64,000 nt of DNA from Actinomucor elegans (lineage: Eukaryota > Mucoromycota > Mucoromycetes > Mucorales > Mucoraceae): the NCBI GenBank assembly GCA_026027325.1, contig JAMSLZ010000006.1:2046001-2110000 (forward strand), written 5' to 3'. A program made the position numbers and the translations under genes. Positions 21,624 to 34,215 of this stretch are shown here, piece after piece. Under the pieces are notes generated by a model, which was not told the DNA's origin, made no database searches, and was given only the letters and a program-made list of their open reading frames with translations. Position 1 is the first letter of the stretch; every line of letters starts with the position of its first letter.

Positions 21624-24600
21624 ATGGCAAAGGGTTCATCTACCAAGAAGTCTGTTTGGAAAGTCCTTCAGAAAAAGTCAGCCGAGACAAATAAAGCCTC
21701 GTCTATTAAGTCACAGGAGTCACGTAAAACAACCGAAGACAAATCGTCGTTAAAAGTATAACCACTGCCTAGTATTTACTTTGATAGTGTATTAACTTGC
21801 TTTGTATGATAGCAAGTCGTTTCTAGATCAAGATCTTCGACTGTAACCAGTGATAAATTTGAAGATGCTATAAGTGATGATATGGAAGAAGAAGAAGAAG
21901 ATGAGGATGATGATTATTTCCAAGATGAAGATCCAGAAGAAGAGAAGCAAAAGAAGGAGATGGAAAAACTGAAGGAATTAGCCATCAAGGAAGATAGAGA
22001 GAGAAATGAAGCGCCTGAGAAAGTAGATGAACCAGTAGCGAAGCCTACGCGCATGTCCGTTATTTTGCCCGCTTTACAGAGCCACGGGTTTTCCTCTGAT
22101 GAAGATGATGATAACGAATCTTTAAAAGATCCTAACGAAAAGCATATACAGCAAGAAGAAACGCATCACCAAGAGGAAACCCAAGAGCAATCCTCATCTG
22201 ATTTAGTGGCTGAGATTGAAGCATTAGAGATTGCTTCGGTTCCTGTACCTACTCCAAAGCCTGTTTCCAATGAGAAACCTGCAACCTATGAACCAATTCC
22301 TGCTGAAAGACCTTATGTACCACCCAAGCCCGTTCAGGCTGAAGCAGTTACTATAGCTGTTGAACCTATTGTAAAGAAAGAACAAGCTGATGAAATTCAC
22401 ACGAGCCATGAGCAAGTAACTCAAGAAGAGCACAAGGATGAAACTAAGGCTACACCAGCAGTTATTTCTGTAGTCTCTATAACAGAAGATGAAGTAACAG
22501 AAACTGATATGAATACTATATCAACCAATAAACAATCAGCTGAAATGAATAGCCAACAAGATCATCTGGACAGTGGCATTTCTGTTTCTATCGATACAGC
22601 TCGATCATCAACCTCAATTATTACAGCAGATGAGCAATCTATCGAGGCAACAGACAAAGAGCCTGCCAAGGTAGCTGACGAACAGCTTATTAAAGCAGCA
22701 GATGAACAGCCTATCAAGGCAGTCGAAGAAGAAGATAACACGGTAGCAAAGCATTTGGCTGCTATTTTGCCTGCTGTAGAAGAATCTGTTAAGGCTGTTC
22801 AGATCGAAAAGGCCAAAGAAAAACTACCTCCTCCACCAGTACGTAATAATGATCACATATTGCCTGAAGATCGTGAGCGGGCAAACCGTAGTCGAGAATT
22901 TGAGTACTCTATTGAAGATCCTATTGATTTGGATATGTTTAGAGATAACGTCATTGCCATCCAAGCAATTGACCCCAAGGACATTCCAATCAATGATATG
23001 AAGCCGCATGAACAAGAAAAAGCCGGTAAAAGATCATGCTAACGTTAGAAGAACATATATTCATTTTATTATATTATATAGATGAACCTGTGAGAGAAGG
23101 TATGAAGTATCTCTTTGACAACAAATTTATGAAAGCAAAAGCAGTATTCCAAACAAAAGCAAGCATGTAAGTGTGCACATTTTACTGAAAGCAAATGATG
23201 AACTCATCGATTGTATCTCAATCAGTGATCCTTTATATGCTTTGGGACTTGGTGCAATGGCATTTATCAAAGGTAATACCCTGAACCAATATTGATATTA
23301 CAGTGTGATGTGCTTACTAACCATCTATGGACTTCGTTTCAATTAGCCATCATGGTAAAAAAAAAAAAAAAAAAAAAAAATACATGTGAAATCAGTCAGA
23401 AGTAGTATCTAACATATTGATAGACATACCATGAGTCCGATATAGAAGTTGCTATGAATGCACTTGCAACCGCATACACTATTGCCAAGACACAAATCGA
23501 TAATACATCATTCAAGAAACCATTTAAAGATACAGTCAGCCAATACTTTACAACCTTGCTTTCCTCCAACAGCACAGGATTGCCAGCAAATCCCCCTGCT
23601 ATGGCAATGCCGAATAGTAGTGGTGGTATTGCCCCCCCTAATGCGTTCATTCCCAATGGTGTACTCAGAGCCCATGTCGTGAAAGCAGAGTGCTGTCTTT
23701 TGATGGGTGTGCTCCAAATGACTCAAGAAAGCGTTGTAGGCTATCTTAAATGCGGATTGAACCTTAGAAGAGGTATTTATCAATTTAGATTCGTTTTTCT
23801 ACTTCAACTAATTCATTTATAATAGCTTACAATAGTTACAGTATAGTATGGCAGGAATACAAGAGAATGGGACAAGAATACACAAAATATATGGACCGTG
23901 ATACTGTATCTGCTATTCAGTTTGGTATTGGCTCTGTTCATCTCATCCTTTCCTCCATGCCACCCAAAATACTAAAGATCTTTTCTACATTGGGTTGGAA
24001 GAGTGATAAGCAATTGGGCTTTGCCTTGCTGAAACTATGCTTGGAAGGACGCGGTATTCGTGCACCTTTAGCATCCCTCACGTAAAGTTTTTTTTATAGA
24101 AAAAAGACTCTTCTCTATATATTCTAACCATTTGGTTATATGCAGATTGTTAGCTTACTATTCCGTACTCACCTCATTTGCACCCCAGCTCTATTCCAAA
24201 GACATGATGGGTCCAGCGATCGAATGCCTCTTGGACGCTCAAAGTAATCATCCAAATTCTTGCTTCTTCTTGTTCTTTGCTGCACGTATTGCTCGCGTAG
24301 CTCGCAATCTATCACTGTCTACACAATCGTTTACCTTTGCAGCTGAATCAAGTCGAGGTGAATGGGCCGAAGTAGCCATGAAACAAATGTCAGATTATGA
24401 AATAGGTTTCAATCTGGCTCTGCAGCTAGAGTGGGAAGCAGCAGCCAATTACTTTGAGCAACTGAGTCGTGAAAAGTATTGGTCGCCTGCTTTCTCCAAG
24501 TACTTTGTGGGTGCCTGTTGCGAGATGATGGGTCAGCGTACAGAAGCCATTTTAGCTTTTGCAGAGGTCCCAGTGCTTGCCAAAGATCAACAGCAAACCA

Positions 24601-25295
24601 AAAAGACCTACATTGATGCATACGTAGTAAAAAAAGTCGAGTTCTTTCAGAAAAGCGGCTATCAAGATATGGACTTTAGCTTACCTGGGTTGGAGATCAT
24701 GTTGGTGATGAATGCCTTTGAGTATATGGAAAAAGAAGCTCTTGAACAATGTCTGGATAGGGTTCAACGCACATTAGAGTTGGTGTATGAAAGAGAAAAG
24801 ATGGAATACAATATAAGACTTCGTGAATTGGTGCCTGTGTCAAACCCTCCAGACTATTATGATCAAAGAGCTGTGCTACTGTTGACCAAAGCTTCTATCT
24901 TGAACTCACTTGGCCGATTTGATGAAACAATTGCTCATTTGAATTGGATTTTGGATCATAAGCAATGTATCAAAGAAGAAAATTGGGTTATACCATTCAC
25001 ATATTGGGGTAAGTTCTGTTAGGATAGCTATAGAGCGAACAAAAAAAATCTTATTTTATATGTGTTAGAATCCGGCGTTACTAGCTGGGGCCTCGGTAAT
25101 ATGAAGAAAAGTCGTAAGTTATGGCAGATGGCCATGACATGTACAAAGTATGATTTCGAATACCGTATGGCGGTCCGACTGAGTCTTGCAATCAGTAAAT
25201 GTGATGAAGTTGGCGTGCCTCCTATTGACGATAAAGAAATCAAGGGTTCCACTACGAACGGTCGCAAGCGAATGCCCCTCTTGAGCACTTATTAA
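21624..25295 (+). CDS. IML2: TTC39/Iml2-family TPR protein
   Basis: Nine exons encode about 1,060 aa. The first 430 residues are acidic and low in complexity, with runs of Glu/Asp and repeated ADEQ-type units. The rest matches the TTC39/Iml2 family: MKYLFDNKFMKAKAVFQTKA, DPLYALGLGAMAFIKAIMTY, then WQEYKRMGQEY, GIGSVHLILSSMPPKILKIF, LEWEAAANYFEQLSREKYWS and YDQRAVLLLTKASILNSLGR. Yeast Iml2 is linked to mitochondrial outer membrane and lipid-droplet-dependent clearance of protein inclusions; the same role is only inferred. Frame continuity requires an 8-nt exon at 23347-23354, followed by an intron that opens with 24 A. The long acidic N-terminus is beyond the usual family length. Confidence 0.82.
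23357..23380 (+). repeat. A24 run inside TTC39/Iml2 intron
   Basis: Starts two bases after the donor site that closes the 8-nt exon. Confidence 0.8.
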
Positions 25296-27402
25296 TGCTT
25301 TATAAAACATGTATAACAATCTTGGCTAATACCCTTGGCTTTTTCTTTTATTTTAGTTCTGCTATTGAAAAGCAAACTCTTTTATTTCCCTCCACAGTAT
25401 GATATGTTCAATATTTTTTGCTATTTAATATTTTTTTAACCTACAAGTTCTACTACATAATATCCAACTGCTATAAAAGCTAAGCAGCTATAATAAAGAG
25501 ACATATCCAATGTATGGATTTGTCTAAATACAGCTTTCTCTTTTTCATTTAGCAGCTGAATAATGCTGCTATTATTTATACTGTGCTGTATTGCCATCAT
25601 AGAAAGCAATTATTTTATTGGCTAGTGGTGATTGACTATCACTTGCTGCTATGCTATTGTAAAATCCTATCAAGCTCTACAGTAAACCAAGGTAAAGGGA
25701 TAACTCTCGAATAGGATATAAAGGAAAAGTCCCCTTTTTCAATTAACTTGTAGCCCTGATGTAATATAGGGATAAGCGAGTGTTAGTGAGTATTTATTAG
25801 CTCACATCGAAAAGTAGCGGAAATTTAAATGCGGAATCCGGTTTTCCCATTTCCATTCGCGAAAAAAAAAAGCATTACGAAGCTCAACAGTACACCGAAG
25901 TATTTCAAGAGCAAAATATAGAAAAGAACGTGTTCTCCCCCAACAAACTAAGTTTTCTGACTACACATGACAGCTAGCAGGTGTTGTAATTTCTAAAGAG
26001 GTGCTTTACTGCCACTTGTGCCTAACGTTTCTCTATAACCAGTCAGTTTGATGGTACATCCTATCAACAAAATTATATTAAAATATCGGCGCATCCGAGC
26101 AAGAATTTCAAATACATCAGTTAAACTGATTTTTTTAGTATATACACTTTGAATGATATACTTTTGTATAATTTCTAGGATTTTGTTTGGTGAGTAATAT
26201 TCCTGTAAGAACTATGGATATGTTGTTTACACCACGATGATAGATGAAATAGACTTGGTGATTGTACTTGGGTTGTTTGTGGTACAAGTGATACGACAAC
26301 CTGTTGGTAGTGGTACAAAGTAATAAAAAGTGATACCAGCCAAAAATAAACGAAGCACCACAGAATGAGGCTGGATTTTGGGTTTTAACAAAGCAAGTTG
26401 TCCAAGTTTGCATTATACTACGGAACATACAGAAAAATCTTTAAATAACTGCATAGTATATTTTGGATCCTTCTTCTTGGTTTTGTTTTTTTTACCGGGA
26501 ATAAACTAATATGACAATGAAATTGAACTAAATAGTATAGTATGAAGCTATTGTTGGGTACGCGCGCGTAGGCCCTTTACATTAAATAGGAATAGCGTAG
26601 ATCTCATATCCCGAGAAGGTATTTTAGTCTTTATTTTATCGCTACTGAGCGCTCTGAGCTGATATGGTTCACTTTAAGACAATTTTATAACTGCGGATCA
26701 CTATGATACATAACAATGTTAGCATATATCTCGTAGCATTGAATAAAAACAAAATACAAAAAAAGAACTAAAAAAGTTCAATATATCTGTTTCAAGTTCA
26801 TCCTTGTGTTTAAAGACAGGTTGGCATGATGCACTGTCATTGGATCAACCCAAATATCTGTTGTGTTTATTACTTGGTATCTAATCAGGAAACAAGTGTC
26901 AAGATGCCTTACTAAACAAAGCACTAATGTTACTTTTTAAAGAAACCTAGTGCTACAATCTTCTCGCCGCTTGAACGACTACAACTGAGGGAATCATGGT
27001 TTAAGTCTCTTCAAATGTAGACTAATTCACCTGATGACAGTCCTTGGTAAAACGAATTAGTTTAAAGAGCCACATAGAACAAAATACAAAAAGAAAAAAC
27101 GTGTTAATATAAAAAAAAGTACTTAAGTTAAAGAGTTAAAGATTAGTTATTTATATAATGAAAATCTAGACCAATACGTCCAAGAGTGTAAGCAACAAAG
27201 CAGATCTCTTCCTAAATAGTTGGAATATGGTATACACGAGATACCCCAAATTCAACTCCTACTAAACATTTCACTTAATTTACGTTTGTGTAGCATATTT
27301 CATACAATACCTTTCAAAAAGACCTGAATATCGAGTCCCGGTTTATTAAAAACAAAAAACTTCATTTCGTCTCTTCTTCTTTCTTCTTTATATTTCAATA
27401 AA
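25296..27402. other. 2.1-kb intergenic region
   Basis: No gene is recognised. A nested inverted repeat lies near 25476-25537 and another short AGCAGC/GCTGCT stem near 25551-25570. The right end should contain the promoter of the secreted-protein gene. Confidence 0.45.
25476..25537. repeat. nested inverted repeat downstream of the TPR gene
   Basis: Outer arms AAAGCT/AGCTTT enclose an inner stem AGACATATCCA/TGGATTTGTCT (one mismatch) with a five-base loop near 25499-25525. Confidence 0.4.
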
Positions 27403-28021
27403 ATGAAGTTGCTTGTCTGTATTTCTCTTTGCGCACTCGTCGTAGCTTCTCTCATCAGCGCTGTCAAGGCTGTCGATATCCGTGGTCGTGGTCAAGCTAC
27501 CATCATGGAATTCGGTAACAGCACCATCAGTTCTTTGGATAAGCGTGGTGGCCGTGGTACTTGGTATGCAACTCAATGGGTTTTTTATTTTATTTAAACA
27601 CATATATACTCACATTTACATTTACACAACAGGTACACCGGTAGTGATTTGAAGAATGCTGCTTGTTACGATCGTGGAGGACTTCCCAAGTACTCTGCTA
27701 CCGTCCATAGTATGATTGGTGCCATGGTAAAACACAATAACAGATGAAAAAAAAGTACTTCGCTAACTGTTTATATAGGCCATGAAGAAATTTGAAAACT
27801 GTTACAAGTGTATGAAGATTACCAACAACAAGAACAAGAAAAATGTCGTCGTCAAAATTGTAGACAAGTGTGCTGGCTGTAAAGTCGGTAAGGCTATTGA
27901 TTTGACTCCTGCCGCTTTCAAGAAGCTTGCCGATCTTGATGTTGGCGTTATCGATATCTCTTGGAAGGCTGTTAGATGCCCTAGCAACATCTCTCCCAAG
28001 ATGGGCCCCAAGAGATACTAA
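27403..28021 (+). CDS. small secreted double-psi beta-barrel (RlpA/expansin-like) protein
   Basis: Three exons (27403-27563, 27633-27726, 27779-28021) give 165 aa. Residues 1-23 form a signal peptide (KLLVCISLCALVVASLISAV). A dibasic KR in SSLDKRGGRG at about 45-49 looks like a Kex2 processing site. The mature part starts GTWYTGSDLKNAACYDR and contains ENCYKCMKI, VVKIVDKCAGCK, AIDLTPAAFKKLADLDVGVI and a final W-x-A-V-R-C, the layout of RlpA-like DPBB domains of fungal small secreted proteins. There is no cellulose-binding module. It is likely extracellular or in the wall; enzymatic activity is not evident. Confidence 0.85.
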
Positions 28022-29008
28022 CTGTAAAACCTAACTTCTTTCTATAAAGAAATAATTATTTTGTAACTGCACTCTATTCTCTATCTCCCACTTTTTTTTA
28101 TTATTCCATTACACACTACGCTCCCATTTTGTACTTACTTTCTTCATGATCTCTTTTTTTCCAAGTCGTAATTATTAGATGAATTAAAAGAAGTTGAGCC
28201 GAGAATAATCATATCATCTTTATATATATATAAAACTATAGACTACCGACTATTATTTATGAGTTTTTATATCCTTTTGTTTGATACATGTTGTCTTTTG
28301 AGCAACAATATCAATTTGAAAGTATTTCCGATTAATACAAGTCACTTGTTGAAAATCGTTACATTTTAAGCAAGCTTTGCATTTGATTTTTGCAATGATA
28401 TACCTGTTTTTTATCGCATACCTTATATACCAAGATATCCGCATTAGATGTGGAGTGCAGAATGACATGTATGCCTCTTGAACCGAATTGTCACCAAACC
28501 TTTTGAAGAAAGAATAATGTAATTTTCATATTACTTAACACGTCAAGGAAGTTATATACGATTTTTTTTTTTCACGATTCAAAATCTCGGATGAAAGTAA
28601 CTATAGACCACATTTTGTTGATCCTGTACAAATAGATGTACTCTAACTTCCCTTTTCTGGAAGCTCCCATAAGCTACATATCATGGAAACCCAATAACCA
28701 AGCAAACGATCAATATAAACACGTTCACCATATTATATAGCTAAAATAAGCATTTTGAATTAAATAGCATTAATTACTTGATATATCTAGAGACATATAA
28801 AGGTCATACTTACTGCAGAATATAGAACGCACGTGCTTAGTGTGCGTAAAGAAAACTAGCTTGACCAGTAATAGATCAAGAGGATTATACGTAATTTTAA
28901 ATAAGAAATTTGAGAAAAAATTACAAAATTCTACTTGTTTCTTGCATTAAAATAAAGTCAAGAATAACGACTAGTTGGACAAAGGTTATAATAAATGCAA
29001 ATGTTTAT

Positions 29009-29097
29009 ATTGAGCATATATCACTTGTCAGATTCCATTTTGCGCTGAGATACGTACAGAGATTTATTGACCATTAGATCTAGATAGGCGATATAAA
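29009..29097 (+). repeat. dispersed repeat copy A
   Basis: One of the longest copies: starts TTGAGCATATATCACTTGTC and ends TTGACCATTAGATCTAG. From its ACTTGTCAGAT block to the end it aligns with copy B over 61 positions without a gap. Confidence 0.65.
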
Positions 29098-29180
29098 CCC
29101 TACGCCATTCTCAATTAAATATTGACATATATAATACAGTGGTTATGCTTTAGCTAGAAAAAATAATGATTCTAAACGTG

Positions 29181-29250
29181 CACTACTTGTCAGATGCGAC
29201 ATTGTACCGATATCTATCCAGATATCTATTGATCATTCGTTCCAGTATAT
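29181..29250 (+). repeat. dispersed repeat copy B
   Basis: Contains ACTTGTCAGATGCGACATTG, then TACCGATATCTATCCAGAT and ATCTATTGATCATT. Best match to the family consensus core. Confidence 0.65.
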
Positions 29251-30067
29251 TAAAGTGTCCTTACGGCTCATCACTAAAAAAAAAGGAATATACTCATAGT
29301 GCCTTAATCAATCGATGAGCGTAATAGATGTAGTCATTCGCTATGAAGGTGTAATAATTATTAAGCACAATATGAAACCAGAATCGGTAGACGAATGTCA
29401 AAAGATAAAAAAAAATGGCCTGATATCAGCAAATTTGGCAAGCACATCCTCCCCTCAAGATCAGATTTTTATCAACAATAACATAACTTTTTGATGTAGA
29501 TAATAGACACATTTTGTACCATGAGACGAACAATTGTATTCTACATATATTCAATTAATGGGTATTTCTAATATCAACGCTTCTTTATCATTAAAAAAAA
29601 AGCATTAAGTTTTGTACTGGTGATTCTGAAAATTATGAAGCCTCGCATCAAGAAAATTTTATAGTAGTAGCATACTTTTAAATAAGTTTTTAATGATGTC
29701 AATGAGGTTTTTAAGGGTCAATTCATAACATAACACCTTTACTATCATTCAACATATCTATTATTGTTTAATCTGTGACATAAAAAACGTTTATGGGCAA
29801 GGCTATTTCAGTGTAAATAAATGAAGCTAGCCTCCAAATTAAACGCAATGCAGCTACCCAATACATACGAGATCTTAGCAGCACCTTCGCCTACCTATTT
29901 TTTTTTATTGATTCTGCTGTTAAAATGTCACTTAAAACGCTTAACAATGTTGAATAAATGAGGAAAAAAAGCATATTGTATATATGATTCCAGTTAAATC
30001 TTTACGAATATAATAAATTTATTGAAATTCAGTTAAAGCAATCATCATAATCAATTTAGAAGCTCAC

Positions 30068-30142
30068 TTTGAGCATATATGGGTGATCATATGTAATGCT
30101 AAACCGAGATTGACCAAAGAATCTATTGATAATTAGATCTAG
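30068..30142 (+). repeat. dispersed repeat copy C
   Basis: Starts TTTGAGCATATATGGGTGAT and ends AATCTATTGATAATTAGATC. It shares both outer blocks with copy A and the ACCGAGATTGACCAAAGA block with copies D and G. Confidence 0.65.
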
Positions 30143-30253
30143 TTTTTATGGCTTTCATGCATTTGCAACTGATTATTAAGATTTGATATATTTATAGTGT
30201 TTCATCCAAATGGCAATTCTATTATATGCAATAGTTTATTATGAATATGTAGC

Positions 30254-30290
30254 TGTCATCAGATGCGGCATTAAACCGGAATTAGGCGGC
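30254..30290 (+). repeat. dispersed repeat copy I (partial)
   Basis: Core TCATCAGATGCGGCATTAAA then CCGGAATTAGG matches the central block only. Confidence 0.45.
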
Positions 30291-31112
30291 AAATGTGGCA
30301 ATGTTGGAAAAGGCGTGATTTTTGAAAAATTCGTAAAAAACATGACCTTCGACCCAAAATTTCTATTCAAATACTTTCTCTGCAGAGCCTAAACATGACA
30401 TCCTGGAGACTTAGTTTATCAACAATATGGATTCTATATACCAGAAAGTATTCAATTACAAGTTTTATAAATTTTATTGTATATAAAACGTTCGACCATT
30501 TCTAAATAAATCAAAAAGTAATTTTATCACCAATATTTTGAATAGCAGAAGAAAATCACAAATTATCTTTACACCATTCGATGTACAACAAGGTTCTTCA
30601 CGCACTTTGTTAATCATATTTATATTCATTCATATTTTTTTTCTCATATGAAATACCATTTAAAGTGCATGCCATGAATGGAGGAGCATCAGAAATTCTA
30701 AAAACATTCAAACACCAAACTCCAATTAAATCCATCTATAAATTCAAACACCTTCTAAAAAGTCAACATATCGAAACTTCTGTATACTACCAGCTTTACA
30801 TAGTGATGTTGATAGCTTTACACATTAACGTATAAAAAAACACATCGTACATCAGTGCGTCATATGCATTGTTTTTAACTCAAACTTTTTTGATAGAAAA
30901 AAACAAAGTTAATACTCTCTCATTCTGTCTTCTACACCAATCAATACTAAAAACATGATTACAGCATATATCCATAACCAACCCTTTTTCACATTTCGTC
31001 AAATATCGAAGCTGACTCCATATACATACTATGTACTGTTTAGATATTAATATATATATGTCGTTTTGCTGGTTTTATTGTATGTAAGTGAAATCAAAGG
31101 AAAAAAAATTAT

Positions 31113-31439
31113 CTATTTCTTCTCTTCAGCTTCGGCCTTTTGGAGGAATTCACGAATGAAAGCTTCCTCATCAGTGGAGCTAGCTTGGATAGGAGGAGTA
31201 GCAGCTTGAGGGGCCTTGGGCTTGAGGATAGCAGCGGCACCGGCAGCGGCATAAGCACCAATGAAGAACATGGCAATCTACAAGAAGAGAAATGTTTAAT
31301 TTCAAGGTAAAAAAAAAAATCTCGACGTGCTCTAGTTTCTCAAAGCTCTCTCTTTCTTTTTTGTATTCATATATTATGTTGGTCTCTTTACCTTGTGGTT
31401 AGGGACTTGCTTTCCAGCGATAACGTAGTGACCAGCCAT
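31113..31439 (-). CDS. ATP19: mitochondrial F1Fo-ATP synthase subunit k
   Basis: Two exons (31392-31439 and 31113-31277) encode 70 aa. The protein starts MAGHYVIAGKQVPNHK, has one hydrophobic segment IAMFFIGAYAAAGAAAIL, and ends with TDEEAFIREFLQKAEAEEKK. Yeast Atp19 has the same layout: a short N-terminus with GK-x-P-x-HQ, a single helix, and a DEEKFI-x2-YLKK tail. Subunit k is a small Fo membrane component associated with ATP synthase dimers in the inner membrane. Each exon is too short to stand out alone, and the gene is clear only after splicing. It is divergent from the PDH E2 gene. Confidence 0.82.
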
Positions 31440-32264
31440 TTTAATATATAATTTTTCTTTTGGTTTGAAGTAAAAAAAAGGTGGGGAACGCTGCTACCGC
31501 TATATAAAATAAAAATATTATATTTCACCAGGGCAAAAATTCGAGAATAGGCCTAATTTTCAACTCGTGATACGTCATCAATTTTTGATTTCGTGAGTCG
31601 CTCACATTGAGAAATCGAATCGCTTCTGCACAAACTATTATGTCATCTAGTTGATTTTTGCGTATTTGACGTATTTGTATGACAGTAAGAGCAAACTATC
31701 TCAACACTTTGTTCATGGCTGCGCTATTATGGTGTTTACTAGTGAAAAAAAGGCATATTTTTCTTGGAATCAAATATTCTTGACCTAATACTTTCTTCTT
31801 GAGCGAAACAACCAGAGAAGATAACTTTTTTTTTTATCGAGAACACTTTGATTTTATGCCAATATCATGTGTTTTTTTGATATCAATATAATGGATTTTA
31901 TTTTGGTAAACTCGGTTGCTACGATGCAGCTTCTTATGATATTGCTTCTTGTCTAAATAGGTACGAAAGAAAGACATGAAGGCGATACCGAAGCTTGAAT
32001 TCCTTAGCAAACTATACCAACAAATAAGGAAAAATATAACTGTTGAATATACGATAGGCCAGTTGAAAAATATAGAGCCTCACGTAAAGATCCGTAAAAC
32101 TAGTCACACTTTCCTTGCTTAAGCTGTACTTTTGGGGTCGGTTTTCACCGACTTATCCTGGGTTTTCCAGCCTGAATAAAGTATTATTTTTTTTTGTTTT
32201 TCTTTTTTGTTTGAATCCTTTCACCGTTTCTCTCTTTCTGTTTGTGAAACTTTTGTTATAGACC
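31440..32264. promoter_or_regulatory. divergent promoter region of two mitochondrial genes
   Basis: 0.8 kb between ATP synthase subunit k (left, minus) and PDH E2 (right, plus). A CT-rich tract ending TTGTTATAG just before ACCATG at 32265 could be a splice acceptor of a 5' UTR intron. Confidence 0.5.
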
Positions 32265-34215
32265 ATGTCCGCAGCTATTAGACGTCAAGTTATGAGAGGT
32301 CTCACCTCTACTGCTCGTATTACAGCCACTAGAACCACCCCTGTTCTTGTTAGACATGCTACACGCGCTTTCACTTCCACTAGGTAAAGACAAGAAAAAA
32401 ATAAAACGATTCTCGAGAGTTTCAAACCAATTATCCTAACTTATTTCTAGCGCTCCCAAGTTCATTGCTCTTCGCGCTTTGGTTAACCAAACTTCTGCCA
32501 AGGACTCCAGACTCTATAGCTCTTCTTGTAAGTACTCTATTTTAGTGGATTTTTTTTTTAAAAAAAAATTGATACCCATCCGCCCCCAATCTAAAATTTT
32601 TTGTTATCCAATAGCTTTCCCTGCTCATAATGTTATTGCTATGCCTGCTTTGTCTCCTACGTAAGTTGAAATTACATGTAGAATCCAACAGGCAACTCAT
32701 ATTCTTGATAGCATGACTGCTGGTGGTATTGGTACCTGGCAAAAGAAGGTTGGAGATGAAATCCAACCTGGTGATGTTTTGGTAGAGATTGAGACCGATA
32801 AGGCTCAAATGGACTTTGAATGTCAAGAAGAAGGTTTCCTTGCCAAGGTCTTGGTTGATACTGGCGCAAAGGACGTTTCTGTCGGTCAGGTAAAGTATCA
32901 ATGAAAATCACGGGAAACAATGGAATTTTTCTGATTTTCAATTGGTGTAGCCCATCGCTATCTTTGTTGATGAAGAATCTGATATTGCTGCTTTCGAAAA
33001 CTTCACTGCTGCTGATCTCGAGGGTGCTGCTGCTCCTGCTCCTGCCGCTGAAGAGCCCAAGAAGGAAGAATCCAAGCCTGAGGCTGCCGCTCCTGCTGCT
33101 TCCAACAACGAATCTGCCCCTACTACTTCCCATGGTGGTAAGTGTACATTGTGTCGGTGATATTAAAGTTGAGTACTCATTTCAGCCGCTTCATAGGTCG
33201 CATCTTGGCTAGCCCTCTTGCTAGAGTAAGTCTTTGATAATCCATCTGTACATGAATGCAGAATGTATTAACATAAATACTATCATTAGAAACTCGCCAA
33301 TGAACGTAACATTGACATTGCTCAAGTTAAGGGAACTGGTCCCAATGGTATCATTTCCAAGGAAGATGTTGAAGGCTACAAGGGTAAGCGATAATATACG
33401 CGTTCTTTTATTGCGAGATCTTTAATTCTTGTACCTTAGAACCTGCTGCTGCTCCTGCTGCCGCCGCCGCCGCTCCTGCTCAAATCCCTGCTGCCTATGC
33501 TCCTCAAGGTGCTGCCGGTGAAGCTTACACTGATATTCCTACTACCAGCATGAGAAAGATCATTGCTTCTCGTTTGAGCGAGTCCAAGCAACAAGTTCCT
33601 CATTACTACTTGACTGTTGAAATCAACATGGATAAGACCAACAAGTTGCGTGAAGTTCTCAACAAGTCTGCTGAAGGCAAGTATAAGCTCTCTGTTAACG
33701 ACTTCGTTATCAAGGCTTCTGCTTTGGCTCTCAAGTCAGTTCCTGAAGTCAACGCTGCCTGGCAAGGTGATTTCATCAGACAGTATAACTCTGCTGATAT
33801 CTGTGTTGCTGTTGCTACACCTTCTGGTTTGATTACCCCCATTGTTACATCTGCTGAATCCAAGGGCTTGTCTACCATCTCTTCTCAAGTGAAGGATTTG
33901 GCTACTCGTGCTCGTGATGGTAAGTTGGCTCCTCAAGAATACCAGGGTGGAACTTTCACCATTTCCAACTTGGGTATGTTCGGTGTCAACAACTTCACTG
34001 CCATCATCAACCCTCCTCAATCTTGTATTTTGGCTGTTGGTGGTTCTCAACAAAAGGTTGTTGCTGATGAAACCACTGAAAGCGGTTTTGCTGTTCGCAA
34101 CGTTATGGAAGTCACTTTGAGTGCTGATCATCGTGTTGTTGATGGTGCTGTTGGTGCTACCTGGTTGCAATCTTTCAAGGGCTTCATGGAAAACCCTCTC
34201 AAGATGATGCTGTAA
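32265..34215 (+). CDS. LAT1: pyruvate dehydrogenase E2, dihydrolipoamide acetyltransferase
   Basis: Eight exons give about 490 aa. An Arg/Thr/Ser-rich mitochondrial presequence with no acidic residues occupies about the first 45 residues. One lipoyl domain follows ([19 protein letters not shown], with the lipoylated Lys in [12 protein letters not shown]), then an Ala/Pro/Glu-rich hinge, a peripheral subunit-binding domain ([35 protein letters not shown]), a second Ala/Pro hinge, and the catalytic domain with [19 protein letters not shown] and the active-site motif ADHRVVDG. It transfers acetyl groups to CoA in the matrix PDH complex. Having one lipoyl domain matches the yeast and fungal form. 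All motifs needed for activity are present. Confidence 0.97.

Larger units (their letters stand above)
28022..31112. other. 3.1-kb gene desert with dispersed repeats
   Basis: Very AT-rich and without a recognisable gene. It contains four copies of the dispersed repeat (near 29009, 29181, 30068 and 30254), the densest cluster in the window. No tRNA or rRNA signature was found. Confidence 0.5.

Noticed and set aside
26135..26428. 97-codon minus-strand open frame
   Set aside because: Composition like the flanks, no signal, domain or splice context.
27403..28021. Horizontal transfer of the double-psi beta-barrel gene
   Set aside because: It has two normal short introns and local composition like other genes; such small secreted proteins are common in fungi.
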